Positions 6,983-15,831 of a stretch of 40,515 bases of DNA are shown piece after piece. The stretch's first letter is position 1. Each line of letters starts with the position of its first letter. Where the stretch lies: positions 1 to 40,515 of the forward strand of contig JAADHO010000374.1 of the NCBI GenBank assembly GCA_013151775.1, in the 5' to 3' direction. The position numbers were made by a program, and so were the translations under genes. Origin of the DNA: Deltaproteobacteria bacterium. GTDB lineage: Bacteria > Myxococcota_A > Polyangia > Polyangiales > Houyiibacteriaceae. The notes beneath the pieces were generated by a model that worked only from the letters and a program-made list of their open reading frames with translations, was not told where the DNA came from and made no database searches.

Positions 6983-8250
6983 CGTCCGTGTCGTCCCCTG
7001 CGACCCGACCGTCCGTGTCGCGCGGTCGGTGCGGGCGTGCCGACGTTGGGCGCGGCATGAGCGAGCGCGCGACCCTCATCCGTATGCCAGCCGAGTCCGT
7101 AGAAGGGGCGCCGCTCCAGAGCGGCGCGCTCGACGCGCGTCTCGTAGCCGGAGCCACCGTTGGGGATGACGGTCTCGACGAGGTAGGCGTTGGCGCCAAG
7201 GCCGAAGCCCGCGCCCTGCTCCGCATGGGGTGCGACGTGGCCGTCTTCCGTGACGGTCCAGCGGAAGGTGCGCAGGACCACCCGATTCTCACGCCACTGG
7301 CACTCCCATTGGCCGGGATGCTCGTCGATGTAGGTCAGACTCTCGTCGTAGTGCTCCAGGGGATGCCAGCGCTCGTGCGTCTGAGTCACGATGGGATCGT
7401 GGAAGCTCAGCGGTAGACGCAGCACGAACTGCCGGAAGATCACCAGCTCGCGCTCGTCGCGTCGACCTTGGCCATGCGTCTGGACCTCATACACGTGACG
7501 CAGCTCGTCGCCGTGGATCTGAGAGTCCGCGATTTGCACGCGCTCGCCGTTCACGGAGCAACGCATGCTCCCTTGGAGGCTCACCGAGCCATGAGCCTCG
7601 TCGGGCGTGAGGTTGACGAGCAGCGTCACCACGTTCTTTCCGTCAAACTTACTGAGACTTCGTCCGTTCACGCTATCGAAGTAGGCAGGTGCGCGGTTGT
7701 GCTGCAGATGCAGGATGCTGGTCAGCTCCTCACCGTTCCGATCAACGTAGTGATGCGGAGCGTCGGGCTCCCCATTGCCCCGCACCCGCGATACCTCGAC
7801 CACACGGATGTGGTACGTTCGCAGCAGATGCTCTGCGTCGGTGTCGTCGTCGATGTAGTAGACGAGCACATCGAGATTGCCCGACTCCCGAATGCGTTGC
7901 GAGTTGTCTAGGCAGTCGTTGGTGAAGAACTGCGCGGGTCCTGAGGACACTTCCGCGACCCAGTCCCTGCGCGAAACATCGCACGTAGTCTCGCCGAGTG
8001 TGCGTCGGCCCTTCTTGATCACCATCTTGAAGGAGCTCTCCGACGCGGTTCGTCCGAACACCCGGAACTGACCCTTCAACGCCCAGCCGACGTCGACGGG
8101 ATGGCCGTTCACGAAGTCTTGATGGTCTTCGATCTCGTAGAATGTGTACCCATCGTCGAAGGTCATGCCCTCCGGGACCTGTGCGTGGCTCGTGCGCGGC
8201 AGCGCGCACAACCCCAGTGAGGTCAGCAAAATTGCAACACCGTATTTCAT
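6976..8250 (-). CDS. Secreted protein of unknown function with a basic C-terminal tail
   Basis: 424 residues from ATG 8250. AAGGAGG at 8255-8261 gives 4-base spacing to this ATG and only 1 base to the adjacent ATG 8253, so 8250 is preferred. The N-terminus is a signal peptide ([18 protein letters not shown], cleavage after SHA). The mature part is about 400 residues, rich in beta-type segments and charged residues, with Cys in several positions (for example TTCDVS, TNDCLD, SMRCSV, GQWECQW). No known domain was recognised. The last 15 residues are almost entirely Arg/His/Gly ([15 protein letters not shown]), an odd tail that extends into the recombinase remnant, so the natural C-terminus may have been altered by that insertion. 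Third-position GC looks lower than in neighbouring genes, in line with acquisition. It lies inside the 30-bp inverted repeat pair. Confidence 0.75.
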   Translation of the reverse strand: MKYGVAILLTSLGLCALPRTSHAQVPEGMTFDDGYTFYEIEDHQDFVNGHPVDVGWALKGQFRVFGRTASESSFKMVIKKGRRTLGETTCDVSRRDWVAEVSSGPAQFFTNDCLDNSQRIRESGNLDVLVYYIDDDTDAEHLLRTYHIRVVEVSRVRGNGEPDAPHHYVDRNGEELTSILHLQHNRAPAYFDSVNGRSLSKFDGKNVVTLLVNLTPDEAHGSVSLQGSMRCSVNGERVQIADSQIHGDELRHVYEVQTHGQGRRDERELVIFRQFVLRLPLSFHDPIVTQTHERWHPLEHYDESLTYIDEHPGQWECQWRENRVVLRTFRWTVTEDGHVAPHAEQGAGFGLGANAYLVETVIPNGGSGYETRVERAALERRPFYGLGWHTDEGRALAHAAPNVGTPAPTARHGRSGRRGRHGRH

Positions 8251-8619
8251 CATTCCTCCTTGTGACGGCTTACGACGGCGGAGGCTGTCATCCCTCGGAT
8301 CCGCGTTGAACATCCTCGGTAGACCTTCCGGCGCTGCGCGTAAAGGAAAGATTCACCACCCATCCCCGGCGCTCGCCGCGCTGCCTCTACCCGCTTGGCT
8401 CGCCTTCGTCCAAAACCCCACAGCAGCGCAGCCCCCTCGATCTCCCAAAGGGCTTGCGAAGAGTAAGCGTTCAGGCCCTGGGTTGAGGGTGCGCGCGAAC
8501 GGTGCGATTCCTGTGAACCAAGTTGGCGTCGCCTCGGACGGACCTCGCTGCGCGAGTACCTTCCCACGTCGTCGGTTGCTTTGTGCCGGCCTCTGGGATG
8601 GGGCTGACCATCCCGCCTG
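8251..8619. other. Intergenic stretch with one copy of the 30-bp repeat
   Basis: This 369-bp gap between ald and the secreted protein gene has no convincing coding region. It holds copy 2 of the dispersed repeat at 8536-8565 and the strong ribosome binding site of the 8250 gene. I see nothing else in it. Confidence 0.6.
8536..8565 (+). repeat. 30-bp dispersed repeat, copy 2
   Basis: This is the partner of 6301-6330 in opposite orientation, with one mismatch (T for G at 8557). It lies 55 bp downstream of the ald stop. Confidence 0.8.
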
Positions 8620-9732
8620 TCAGCTCAGCAGGTCGCTCAGGTCGGTGTAGTCGACGTCGACGCCGGTGGCGACGGCCTCGTAGGTGCACGCGCCGTCCCA
8701 GCAGTTGACGCCTCGGGCGAGGCCCGGGTCTTGGCGGATGGCCTCTTCGACGCCTTGGTTGGCCATGCGCAGGGCGTAGGCCAGGGTGACGTTGGTGAGG
8801 GCGAAGGTGCTGGTCTGGGACACGGCGCCGGGCATGTTCGCGACGCCGTAGTGGACTACCCCGTCGACCTCGTAGGTGGGGTCGTCGTGGGTTGTCGCGT
8901 GGATGGTCTCGATGCAGCCGCCCTGATCGATGGCTACGTCCACCACCGCCGTGCCCTTCTCCATGTTCGAGATCATCTCGCGGGTCACCAGGCGTGGCGC
9001 CTTGGCGCCCGGCACCAGCACGGCGCCGATCACCAGGTCGGCGTGCGCGAGCTGCTTCGCCACCGAGTGGGGGTTCGAGTAGAGGGTCTCGATCTGACCT
9101 TGGAAGATGTCCTCGAGGTAGGCCATGCGCTCGTGGTTCAGGTCCATCACCGTCACCTGCGCGCCCATGCCCACGGCGATGCGCGCCGCGTTGCTGCCCA
9201 CGATGCCGCCACCGAGGATCACCACGCGACCGCGCCGCGTGCCCGGCACGCCGCCGAGCAGCACGCCCTTGCCGCCGCGCTCCTTCTCGAGACACATGGC
9301 GCCGACCTGCGTCGCCATGCGACCGGCGACCTCGCTCATGGGGCGCAAGAGCGGCAGCGAGCCGTCCGGGGCCTCGATGGTCTCGTAGGCGATGGCGCGC
9401 ACCTTGGTCTTCATCAACGCCGCCGTCAGCTCTGGCATGGGCGCCAGGTGCAGATAGGTGAAGAGCGTCAGGTCCTCGCGGAAGAACTCGAATTCGCTCG
9501 GCAACGGCTCCTTCACCTTGATCACCATCTGGGCGGCCCAGGCGTCGGCGGCTGTCGGCACCATGCGCGCCCCAGCCTGCACGAAGTCGTCGTCGCTCAT
9601 GCCGGAGCCGAGGCCGGCGCCCGCCTGTACGAGCACCTCGTGTCCAGCCTTCACCAAGCTGGCCACGCCGCCCGGGTTGATGCCCACGCGGTACTCGCGC
9701 GTTTTGGTCTCTGTGGGAACGCCTACCTGCAT
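8620..9732 (-). CDS. ald: Alanine dehydrogenase
   Basis: 370 residues from ATG 9732, the usual length for the family (about 370). An AGGAG lies about 5-6 bases upstream. It catalyses NAD-dependent reversible oxidative deamination of L-alanine to pyruvate and ammonia in the cytoplasm. The N-terminal signature [18 protein letters not shown] carries the substrate-binding Arg15. K74 (VIKVKEP) and H95 (YLHLAP) are the conserved catalytic pair. The NAD-binding Rossmann loop GGGIVG is at residues 174-179, followed by the Asp of VTVMDLN that binds the adenosine ribose. The C-terminus closes with the conserved [16 protein letters not shown] region. It is divergent from the 9862 gene and alone on its strand. 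All key residues are present. Confidence 0.97.
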   Translation of the reverse strand: MQVGVPTETKTREYRVGINPGGVASLVKAGHEVLVQAGAGLGSGMSDDDFVQAGARMVPTAADAWAAQMVIKVKEPLPSEFEFFREDLTLFTYLHLAPMPELTAALMKTKVRAIAYETIEAPDGSLPLLRPMSEVAGRMATQVGAMCLEKERGGKGVLLGGVPGTRRGRVVILGGGIVGSNAARIAVGMGAQVTVMDLNHERMAYLEDIFQGQIETLYSNPHSVAKQLAHADLVIGAVLVPGAKAPRLVTREMISNMEKGTAVVDVAIDQGGCIETIHATTHDDPTYEVDGVVHYGVANMPGAVSQTSTFALTNVTLAYALRMANQGVEEAIRQDPGLARGVNCWDGACTYEAVATGVDVDYTDLSDLLS

Positions 9733-9861
9733 GATGACTCCTGGGAAGGCGTCGAATCTAGCGCCGCTCTCCGGGTGGGGGAAGGCCCAATCGCGGCCCT
9801 CGCCCGCGACGCGTGAGGGATCTCTGGCGCTGGGCCGGAGGATGGGATAGAGCGGGCCGCT

Positions 9862-10938
9862 GTGATCGAGAGGCGCGCGCGGTCGTGGAAGCCATGGGCC
9901 CTTGGTGGGCTCGTGCTGGCGCTCTTCTTGGCCGCCTTGGCCTTCGGCGTGCGCGCACCCAACGGCGTCGCGGAGCTCGCCGAGGAGCTCTCCGATCGGG
10001 GCATCTTGGTGCGCGTCGGCGACGCCGACCTCGACGTGCTCGCCGCGGGTGGCACCCGCATCGTCCCCGTCTCCGACGCTCCGGAGGTCGCGCGGGCCTT
10101 GGCGCAGACCGATCCCGAGGTGCTCGGTCGCGCCCTCGACTCGGGCGGCTTCGCGGGGCTCTTGGTCGACGGTCGCGAGCGTGGTTCCCTGGACGCCGAC
10201 GCCACGCTCGAGGCGCGTCTGCGCGCCTACGGCTTCGTGCCCTCTCTGCGCGGCGTCTACCTCGCGCCCGCGGCCGCGCTCTACCTGCGCGCCGAGCATC
10301 CCCAAGTGCGCGGCCCCGTGGGCGAGGCGGCGGCTCGGGTCGCCCGGGCCATCGTCGCCGGTCAGTCGCCCCCTCGGGTCACGCTCTTCCCCGAACCCCT
10401 GCGGCGCATCGGCAGCGTCGAGGTGATGGTGCTCCTGCGACGCGGGGGTCGCCCGCGGCTGTGGCGCAGCGCCCGGGGCAGCTCCATCGCGCGGGCGTTG
10501 ACCACCGCCGCGATCGTCGCGCGGCAGCGTTGGCAGGAGCGCGAGCAGGCCATGGGCGGGCCCATCGATCGCGCTCTGCCGCGTATGGACGTGGAGGTGT
10601 CGCTGCTGCTCGACGATGGCAGCTTGGGCTCGCGCCGCCCGGCCTTCCTCGATCGCGTCATCACGGAGCGCCATGGGGTGGCCTACGAGCGCACGGGCGC
10701 GTGGCGCTATCTGCTGCCGGCGGCCACGCGGCGCGCGGGCGAGGGCTCGGCCATCCGGGCCTACGCCCAGCTCTTCGAGGACAGCGGCCTGCCTCCCGAC
10801 TCGCTCCAGCGCGCCGACCTGCGGCTCTACCGTCTGGTCATGCGACGCGTGGGGCTCTCGCCGGCTCCGCGGCCGCCTATCGCCATCCCCAGCGAGCCGC
10901 TCGATGGGGGCGCCGGGGTCGACGCCGACAGCCGCTAG
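9862..10938 (+). CDS. Membrane-anchored protein of unknown function
   Basis: 358 residues starting at GTG 9862; no in-frame ATG lies nearby and no strong ribosome binding site is visible, so the start is moderately certain. Residues 10-29 form one N-terminal transmembrane helix (WALGGLVLALFLAALAFGV) after an Arg-rich start, giving an N-in, C-out topology. The remaining 330 residues are presumably periplasmic, Arg/Ala/Leu-rich, with no recognised catalytic motif. A region around residues 175-300 is well formed (VEVMVLLRRGGRPRLWRSAR and on). The stop TAG shares the bases CTAG (10935-10938) with the stop of the convergent sensor kinase, so the two genes overlap tail to tail by 4 bp. Function unknown. 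Confidence 0.7.
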   Translation: MIERRARSWKPWALGGLVLALFLAALAFGVRAPNGVAELAEELSDRGILVRVGDADLDVLAAGGTRIVPVSDAPEVARALAQTDPEVLGRALDSGGFAGLLVDGRERGSLDADATLEARLRAYGFVPSLRGVYLAPAAALYLRAEHPQVRGPVGEAAARVARAIVAGQSPPRVTLFPEPLRRIGSVEVMVLLRRGGRPRLWRSARGSSIARALTTAAIVARQRWQEREQAMGGPIDRALPRMDVEVSLLLDDGSLGSRRPAFLDRVITERHGVAYERTGAWRYLLPAATRRAGEGSAIRAYAQLFEDSGLPPDSLQRADLRLYRLVMRRVGLSPAPRPPIAIPSEPLDGGAGVDADSR

Positions 10939-12983
10939 GCGTTCTGTGGGTCGCTGGCTCTGACCGCGGGTAGGCGCACGACGAAGGTGGTGCCCCAGCC
11001 CGATCGGCTGCGCACTTGGATCAGCCCGCCGGCGGCCGTCACCAGCCGTTGGGACACGGCGAGTCCCAGGCCCGTGCCGCGCTCACGCGTCGTCACGAAG
11101 GGCAGAAAGAGCGTGTCTCGGACGCTCTCGTCGATGCCCGGGCCCGTGTCCTCGACCTGGATCTCCACGCTCCCTCGACCGGCATGGGCCTGGGTCGCGC
11201 GCGTGCACAGGGTGACGCGGCCGCCCGCGCCCATGGCCTGGACGGAGTTCTGCACCAGGTTGATCAGCACCTGCCTCAGGCGCACGCCCTCGATCGCCAC
11301 CATGGGCAGCCCAGGGGCCAGCTCGCACACGACCTCCGTCTCGGCCGAGGAGAGCTCGGGGCCGAGGATCTGCAGCGTGCGCTCCACCGCGACGTTCACG
11401 TCCAGGGGTGGCGCGTTGCCTCGCCCGGGTCTGGCGTAGTCGAGGAAGGAGCCGACGACGTGGTCGAGGCGATCCACCTCCTCCACGATGATGTCGAGGA
11501 ACTCCCGCCCTTCGCTGGCGCCCGTCTCCGGATCCTCGAGGTATTGGGCCGAGGCCTTGATGGCGCCTAGAGGGTTGCGGATCTCGTGGGCCAGGCCCGC
11601 GGCCATCTCACCCAAGGAGGCGAGGCGATCGCGCTCCTTCATGTCGAGGTAGAGGCGCGAGTTCTCGAGCGCCACGGCGGCCTGGTTCGCCACTGCGCGC
11701 AGCAGCTGCACCTCCTCCGGGCTGAAGGCGTCGCGCACGCGCTCGTCTCGCACACACAGCAGCCCATAGAGCTCTCCCGCGGTCGAGCGGATGCCGAGGG
11801 CCACACCCGCCAGCAGCGCCTCCATGGTCTGGCTCAGCTCGTAGAGGGTCTCGGCCTCCCGATCCTCACCCAGCTCGCGTCGCTCCTCGAGCTCGCGCTC
11901 CACCCACTCGAGCACCACCGCGCCACCTGAATCGAGGCGCGCCGTCAGCGGCCTGGCGGGGCCGATCTCGAGTCGCTCCGGCGGCGCCGCGCCCACGTGC
12001 CCGTGGAGCTCGAAGCGCAGGCGCTCGGGCCCGAGCAGGTACACGGAGGCGTGGGTCACGCGACCGCTCAGCTCGAGTCCGTCGAGCAGCGTCTTCACCA
12101 GATCCTCCACCTCGAGCACGTGGGCGATGCGCCCCTTGAGGTCCGTGAGCGTGCGCTCGAAGTCGTGGCGCTCGCGCAGCAAGACCTGGGAGATCATCTG
12201 CTCGACCTTGTCGCGCACGGGGTCGAAGAGCACCAACATCACCAAGGCCGAGACCACGCCGTGCAGGAAGAACTGACCGCCCGTGGCCATCACCAGCGCC
12301 CAGAGCACGGCCGCGAGGGCGAAGGCCAGCACGGTCAACACCGCCAGCCGTCCGGCCAATTCGTAGAGGTCGAGCAGGCGCTCGCGGGCGATGGATTGGG
12401 CCAGCACGTAGAGGAAGACCAGCACCAACACGGTGCCCACGGGCGGCAGGTCCAGGCCGACGAGAGGCAGGTACTCGAGGATGGTGAAGCTGCACGCCAG
12501 GGCGCCCACCAGGCCGAGGAAGCGCAGGCGCGCCCGCTCGAAGCGTGAGCGGGCTGCCGCGGATCGCTCCCAGAGCAGATACAGGGACGCGAAGACGAAG
12601 ACGAAGACGTTCAGAAAGAGCGCCGTGCCCACGAAGATGGACTTGTAGAGGGGCGTCAGCGTCGCCACGAGCAGCACCGCGGCGGAGAACAGGGCCGCGC
12701 GGTTGAGCTTGCGAGCGCGCTGACTCCCGGGTTCGGCGAAGGCGCCGAAGAAGCTGATGGCGGCCAGGGGCAGGAACACACCGACCATCAGGTTCAGCCG
12801 TCGCGTGATCGGGCTGTGGACGACGCCCGCGAGGAAGGTCGTGAGATACCAGAAGCCGATGTTCAGGCCGAAGAGGCCAAAGGCGCGATGGGTCCTGCGC
12901 TTGCGCGAGCGCAGCAGCACGCTGGTGGCGATGGCGATGGCCAGGAGCGCCGCCGTCAGGGAGGTCTGGGTGCGAAGGTCCAC
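10935..12983 (-). CDS. Membrane-bound sensor histidine kinase with GAF domain
   Basis: 682 residues from GTG 12983. Residues 1 to about 265 contain seven or more hydrophobic helices (7TM-type sensor, similar in layout to PrsK-like kinases). A GAF domain follows at about 285-445. The HisKA dimerisation helix holds the phospho-acceptor H466 in GLAHEIRNPLGAI. The ATPase domain has the N box (LINLVQNSVQAM), G1 box DTGPGI at 612-617, the F box LFLPF and G2 GTGLGLA near 636. It should autophosphorylate in response to a membrane or cytoplasmic signal. It has no receiver domain and no adjacent response regulator, so it is an orphan kinase. Its start is divergent from the GntR-family gene, 92 bp away, and its end overlaps the 9862 gene by 4 bp. 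Confidence 0.93.
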   Translation of the reverse strand: MDLRTQTSLTAALLAIAIATSVLLRSRKRRTHRAFGLFGLNIGFWYLTTFLAGVVHSPITRRLNLMVGVFLPLAAISFFGAFAEPGSQRARKLNRAALFSAAVLLVATLTPLYKSIFVGTALFLNVFVFVFASLYLLWERSAAARSRFERARLRFLGLVGALACSFTILEYLPLVGLDLPPVGTVLVLVFLYVLAQSIARERLLDLYELAGRLAVLTVLAFALAAVLWALVMATGGQFFLHGVVSALVMLVLFDPVRDKVEQMISQVLLRERHDFERTLTDLKGRIAHVLEVEDLVKTLLDGLELSGRVTHASVYLLGPERLRFELHGHVGAAPPERLEIGPARPLTARLDSGGAVVLEWVERELEERRELGEDREAETLYELSQTMEALLAGVALGIRSTAGELYGLLCVRDERVRDAFSPEEVQLLRAVANQAAVALENSRLYLDMKERDRLASLGEMAAGLAHEIRNPLGAIKASAQYLEDPETGASEGREFLDIIVEEVDRLDHVVGSFLDYARPGRGNAPPLDVNVAVERTLQILGPELSSAETEVVCELAPGLPMVAIEGVRLRQVLINLVQNSVQAMGAGGRVTLCTRATQAHAGRGSVEIQVEDTGPGIDESVRDTLFLPFVTTRERGTGLGLAVSQRLVTAAGGLIQVRSRSGWGTTFVVRLPAVRASDPQNA

Positions 12984-13062
12984 GCTTGCCCGAGCCTACA
13001 CCGGGAAGCGGGCGGCGCGCCGAAAAGCCAGGCGCCCCTTGCGCGCTCCAGGGTCGTGCGCT

Positions 13063-13077
13063 ATTGGTAATACCAAT
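13063..13077. promoter_or_regulatory. PdhR/FadR-type operator 1
   Basis: ATTGGTAATACCAAT is a perfect 6+3+6 palindrome. It fits the TTGGTnnnACCAA core known for GntR/FadR-subfamily regulators such as PdhR. It ends 1 base inside the ATG of the GntR gene (13076). Confidence 0.8.
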
Positions 13078-13861
13078 GATTGGTGATACCAATTCCAAGA
13101 CTCGCGTGAAGCCCCGTCGTTCGGTCGCCGACGACACTACGGACCGGCTGCGACGCGCCATCCTCGATGGGCAATACCCCGTGGGCAGTCTGCTGCCGCC
13201 CGAGCGCGGCCTGTCGGAGAGCTTCGGGGTCAGCCGCCTGACCTTGCGCTCCGCCATCGCGCGTCTGCAGACGGAGGGCTTGGTTCGGCCACAGCAGGGC
13301 GCTGGCACGCGTGTGCTCGATTACCGCGCGAGCGCGGGCGTCGACCTGCTTGGGGACATGCTCGGGCTCTCCCTCTCTCGCGGCACGCTGCCCGCGGAGC
13401 TGTTGGCGGATCTGCTCGAGCTGCGTCGCATGTTGGCGGTGGAGGTGCTCGGCCTCGCCGCCGAGCGAGGCAGCGTCGAAGAGCATCGGGCGCTGCGTGA
13501 GCACGTCGCGCATCAGCGCACGCTGGTGGGTGACGCCGAGGCCTACGTGGAGGCGGATCTGAAGATGGCGCGCATGCTCGTCCGCGCGAGCCACAACGTG
13601 GCTCTGAGGTTGCTCTCCAACAGCTTGGTGCGCGTACTGAACGCCGCGCCGAGCCTGGCGCCGGCCTTTCTGGTCAACGCGGACGGTACCCTGCGCGCCT
13701 ACACGCGCCTGCTCGATCTGGTGGAGAGTCGAGACGGGGCGCGCGTGCGTGTGGAGGCGCGTCGCCTGCTCGAGCAGCTGGACGCGGACACCTTGGAGCG
13801 CGTGCGCGCGCTGTCGCCGGAGAGTCCGGCGGTGATGGAGCAAGCAGGAGAATCGACATGA
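13076..13861 (+). CDS. GntR-family (FadR/FCD subfamily) transcriptional regulator
   Basis: 261 residues from ATG 13076. GTG 13106 (VKPRRSV) is a possible later start that would leave both operators in the leader; neither start has a good ribosome binding site. The winged HTH spans residues 20-80: DRLRRAILDGQYPVGSLLPP, then ERGLSESFGVSRLTLRSAIA, then the wing GLVRPQQGAGTRVLD. The C-terminal all-helical ligand domain (about 100-245) is FCD-like (ELRRMLAVEVLGLAAERG; EADLKMARMLVRASHN). It probably represses its own cassette by binding the two ATTGGTnATACCAAT sites over its start and releases on binding a carboxylate or acyl ligand; the ligand is unknown. Its stop overlaps the next gene as ATGA, tying it to the oxidoreductase genes. 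Confidence 0.92.
   Translation: MIGDTNSKTRVKPRRSVADDTTDRLRRAILDGQYPVGSLLPPERGLSESFGVSRLTLRSAIARLQTEGLVRPQQGAGTRVLDYRASAGVDLLGDMLGLSLSRGTLPAELLADLLELRRMLAVEVLGLAAERGSVEEHRALREHVAHQRTLVGDAEAYVEADLKMARMLVRASHNVALRLLSNSLVRVLNAAPSLAPAFLVNADGTLRAYTRLLDLVESRDGARVRVEARRLLEQLDADTLERVRALSPESPAVMEQAGEST
13079..13093. promoter_or_regulatory. PdhR/FadR-type operator 2
   Basis: ATTGGTGATACCAAT repeats the arms of operator 1 with a different 3-base centre. The two palindromes are 16 bp apart centre to centre, so bound dimers would lie about one and a half helical turns apart. The site falls within the first codons if ATG 13076 is used. Confidence 0.8.
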
Positions 13862-14325
13862 GACTATTGAATCTGGAGCGTCGTCTGCTCGAGGCGACCT
13901 TGGCGGGTTTCGCGCCCGAGGGTGCGGCCACGGGGCTCTCGCCCTTGCCCGGAGAGATCGACTGGGGCGCGACCTTCCACGGCATGGCGGACGCCTCGAA
14001 CGGGCAGGCGAGGCTGGGCATGCGCGCGGCCATCTGGCTCGCGGGGCTCGCCCCCGTGTGGCTCGAGCGCCGGCCTCGCACGCTGCTCTCTCTCTCCGCC
14101 GAGGAGCGCGTGGCGCTGCTCGAGCGCCTGCTATCCCATCGCTCCTTCGCGGTGCGCGAGCTGACTCTGCTGCTGAAGCTGCAGGCCGCCTTCGCGCTCT
14201 TGGGTAGCGCCACGGCCCGCGCCCGCTCGGGCTATGACCGTGACCGCCCTGCGCCCGTGGAGCACCCCGATTCACGTCAGCGCCTGACCCTGGTGGACTC
14301 GAGCGCCCGAGGAGGCCGGTCATGA
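13858..14325 (+). CDS. Small protein paired with the GMC oxidoreductase (possible accessory subunit)
   Basis: 155 residues. Its ATG overlaps the GntR stop (ATGA, 13858-13861) and its own stop overlaps the GMC gene start (ATGA, 14322-14325), so it is sandwiched by translational coupling. The middle (residues 75-125) has the pattern LLSLSAEERVALLERLLSHR, then LLLKLQAAFALLGS, then GYDRD. This resembles small proteins encoded beside GMC oxidoreductases and, more loosely, gluconate-2-dehydrogenase subunit 3. There is no Tat signal or clear transmembrane helix. A role as a partner or chaperone of the flavoprotein is inferred from context only. Confidence 0.75.
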   Translation: MRLLNLERRLLEATLAGFAPEGAATGLSPLPGEIDWGATFHGMADASNGQARLGMRAAIWLAGLAPVWLERRPRTLLSLSAEERVALLERLLSHRSFAVRELTLLLKLQAAFALLGSATARARSGYDRDRPAPVEHPDSRQRLTLVDSSARGGRS

Positions 14326-15827
14326 GGCGCGAGACGCTGGATGAGGCCGACTTCGTGATCGTGGGCACGGGAGCCGGTGGCGCTACGGCGGCGCGTGTGC
14401 TCGCGGCCGCGGGCCACTCCCTCGTGATGCTCGAGGAGGGCGCCCGCCTGCGCACCTCGGAGCGACCTCGAGACGCCGCAGGCGCGCTCGCCCAGGCCAT
14501 GCGTGACGGCGGGACACAGGTCGCCTTCGGCAGCGCGCCCATGCCCCTGCTGCAGGGGCGCTGTGTGGGCGGCAGCACGGCCATCAACTCCGGCATCATC
14601 TGGCGCATGCCCGAGGACGTGGTCGAGGACTGGACCACGCGCTTCGGCTTGGGCGCGCTGGTCGCTCCCGAACTCACCGAGCCTATCTACGACCGCATCG
14701 AGCAGGAGCTCGAGATCACCCCTACGGGGGAGGACGTCCTCGGTGGCAACGGCCACGCCATGGCGCGCGGCGCCCAGGCCCTCGGCCTCCCGGGTCAGCC
14801 CATGCGGCGCAACGCGGGGCGCTGTCGTGGCAGCGGGGAGTGCCTGCAGGGATGCCCCGGCGAGCGTCGCCAGAGCATGGACGTGTCCTACGTCCCGCGG
14901 GCCCTCGCCGACGGAGCTCGGCTCCACACCCACGCCCGTGTGGAGCGCGTTCTGATCGAGCGTGGGCGCGCCGTCGGCGTGCGCGGGGTCAGGCTCGACC
15001 CCAGCACGGGTCGCCCCAGGGCGCGCTTCGAGGTGCGCGCGCGGCGTGGCGTGATCCTCTCGGCGGGCGTGATCCACACGCCGCTGATTCTGCTACGCAG
15101 CCGGGTGGCCGGACCCGTGGGCCGCCACTTTCAGTGCCACCCCGGCTCGGCTCTGCTCGGCCGCTTCGACGAGCCCATCCGCATGAGCTTCGGCGCCACT
15201 CAGGGCTATGAAGTGCCCATGCGCGAGCGAGGCTACAAGCTCGAGTCCCTGTCTCTCCCGCCCGAGATGTTGGCCGCGCGCATCCCTGGCACGGGCGCCG
15301 AGTGGCAGGAGCGCATCGCCTCCCTCGACCACTACGCCCAGTGGGCCGCCCAATCGCGCTTCGAGGCCCAGGGCCGCGTGCGGCTCGGCTTCGGCGGCGC
15401 GCCGTGGGTGCGTTACGAGCCCAGCGCGCGAGACATCGAGCAGCTGAAGGAGGGGCTCGTGTGGCTCGCGCGCATGATGTTCGAGGCCGGGGCACGGGAG
15501 GTCTATCCGGGCATCCACCACGTGCCCGAGGTGCTCCGCGGACCCGACGAGGTTCGGCTGCTCGAGCAGGCGCAGATCAGCCGAGCCGATCTGCATCTGA
15601 TGGCGTCGCATCTCTTCGGCACGGCGCGCGCCGGAGCCGATCCCGTGCGCAGCGTCGTCGGCCCGACGCTCGAAGCCCACAGCACACGCGCGCTCTACGT
15701 GATGGACGCCAGCGTCTTCCCGACCAACCTTGGTGTGAACCCCCAGCACTCGATCATGGCCGTCGTCTGGCGCGCCGCGGCCCAGCTCGCTGCTCAGGAC
15801 TCGGGTCGGGTTGCCCGCGCCGGATGA
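14322..15827 (+). CDS. GMC-family FAD-dependent oxidoreductase
   Basis: 501 residues from ATG 14322, with GGAGG 7 bases upstream. The FAD dinucleotide-binding motif VIVGTGAGG is at residues 12-20. The GMC signature-1 region GRCVGGSTAINSGIIWRMP is at 79-97, and the C-terminal catalytic region ends with NLGVNPQHSIMAVVWRAA, where His acts as the usual base. An unusual C-x5-C-x3-C cluster (C168, C174, C178 in GRCRGSGECLQGCPG) recalls the Cys cluster of long-chain alcohol oxidase-like and steroid-type GMC enzymes; it might bind a metal or an Fe-S centre. The likely reaction is oxidation of an alcohol or sterol-like substrate to the aldehyde or ketone; the substrate is unknown. It is the last gene of the GntR cassette and convergent with the lipoprotein gene 4 bp away. 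Confidence 0.92.
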   Translation: MRRETLDEADFVIVGTGAGGATAARVLAAAGHSLVMLEEGARLRTSERPRDAAGALAQAMRDGGTQVAFGSAPMPLLQGRCVGGSTAINSGIIWRMPEDVVEDWTTRFGLGALVAPELTEPIYDRIEQELEITPTGEDVLGGNGHAMARGAQALGLPGQPMRRNAGRCRGSGECLQGCPGERRQSMDVSYVPRALADGARLHTHARVERVLIERGRAVGVRGVRLDPSTGRPRARFEVRARRGVILSAGVIHTPLILLRSRVAGPVGRHFQCHPGSALLGRFDEPIRMSFGATQGYEVPMRERGYKLESLSLPPEMLAARIPGTGAEWQERIASLDHYAQWAAQSRFEAQGRVRLGFGGAPWVRYEPSARDIEQLKEGLVWLARMMFEAGAREVYPGIHHVPEVLRGPDEVRLLEQAQISRADLHLMASHLFGTARAGADPVRSVVGPTLEAHSTRALYVMDASVFPTNLGVNPQHSIMAVVWRAAAQLAAQDSGRVARAG

Positions 15828-15831
15828 ACGC

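Noticed and set aside
6301-8565. Integron attC sites for the 30-bp inverted repeats
   Set aside because: No RYYYAAC / GTTRRRY core pairs at the right positions, and the nearby recombinase is not recognisably an IntI.
10935-10938. CTAG overlap of convergent stops as a regulatory element
   Set aside because: Sharing TAG/CTA between convergent genes is simple compaction; nothing else in the sequence suggests regulation.
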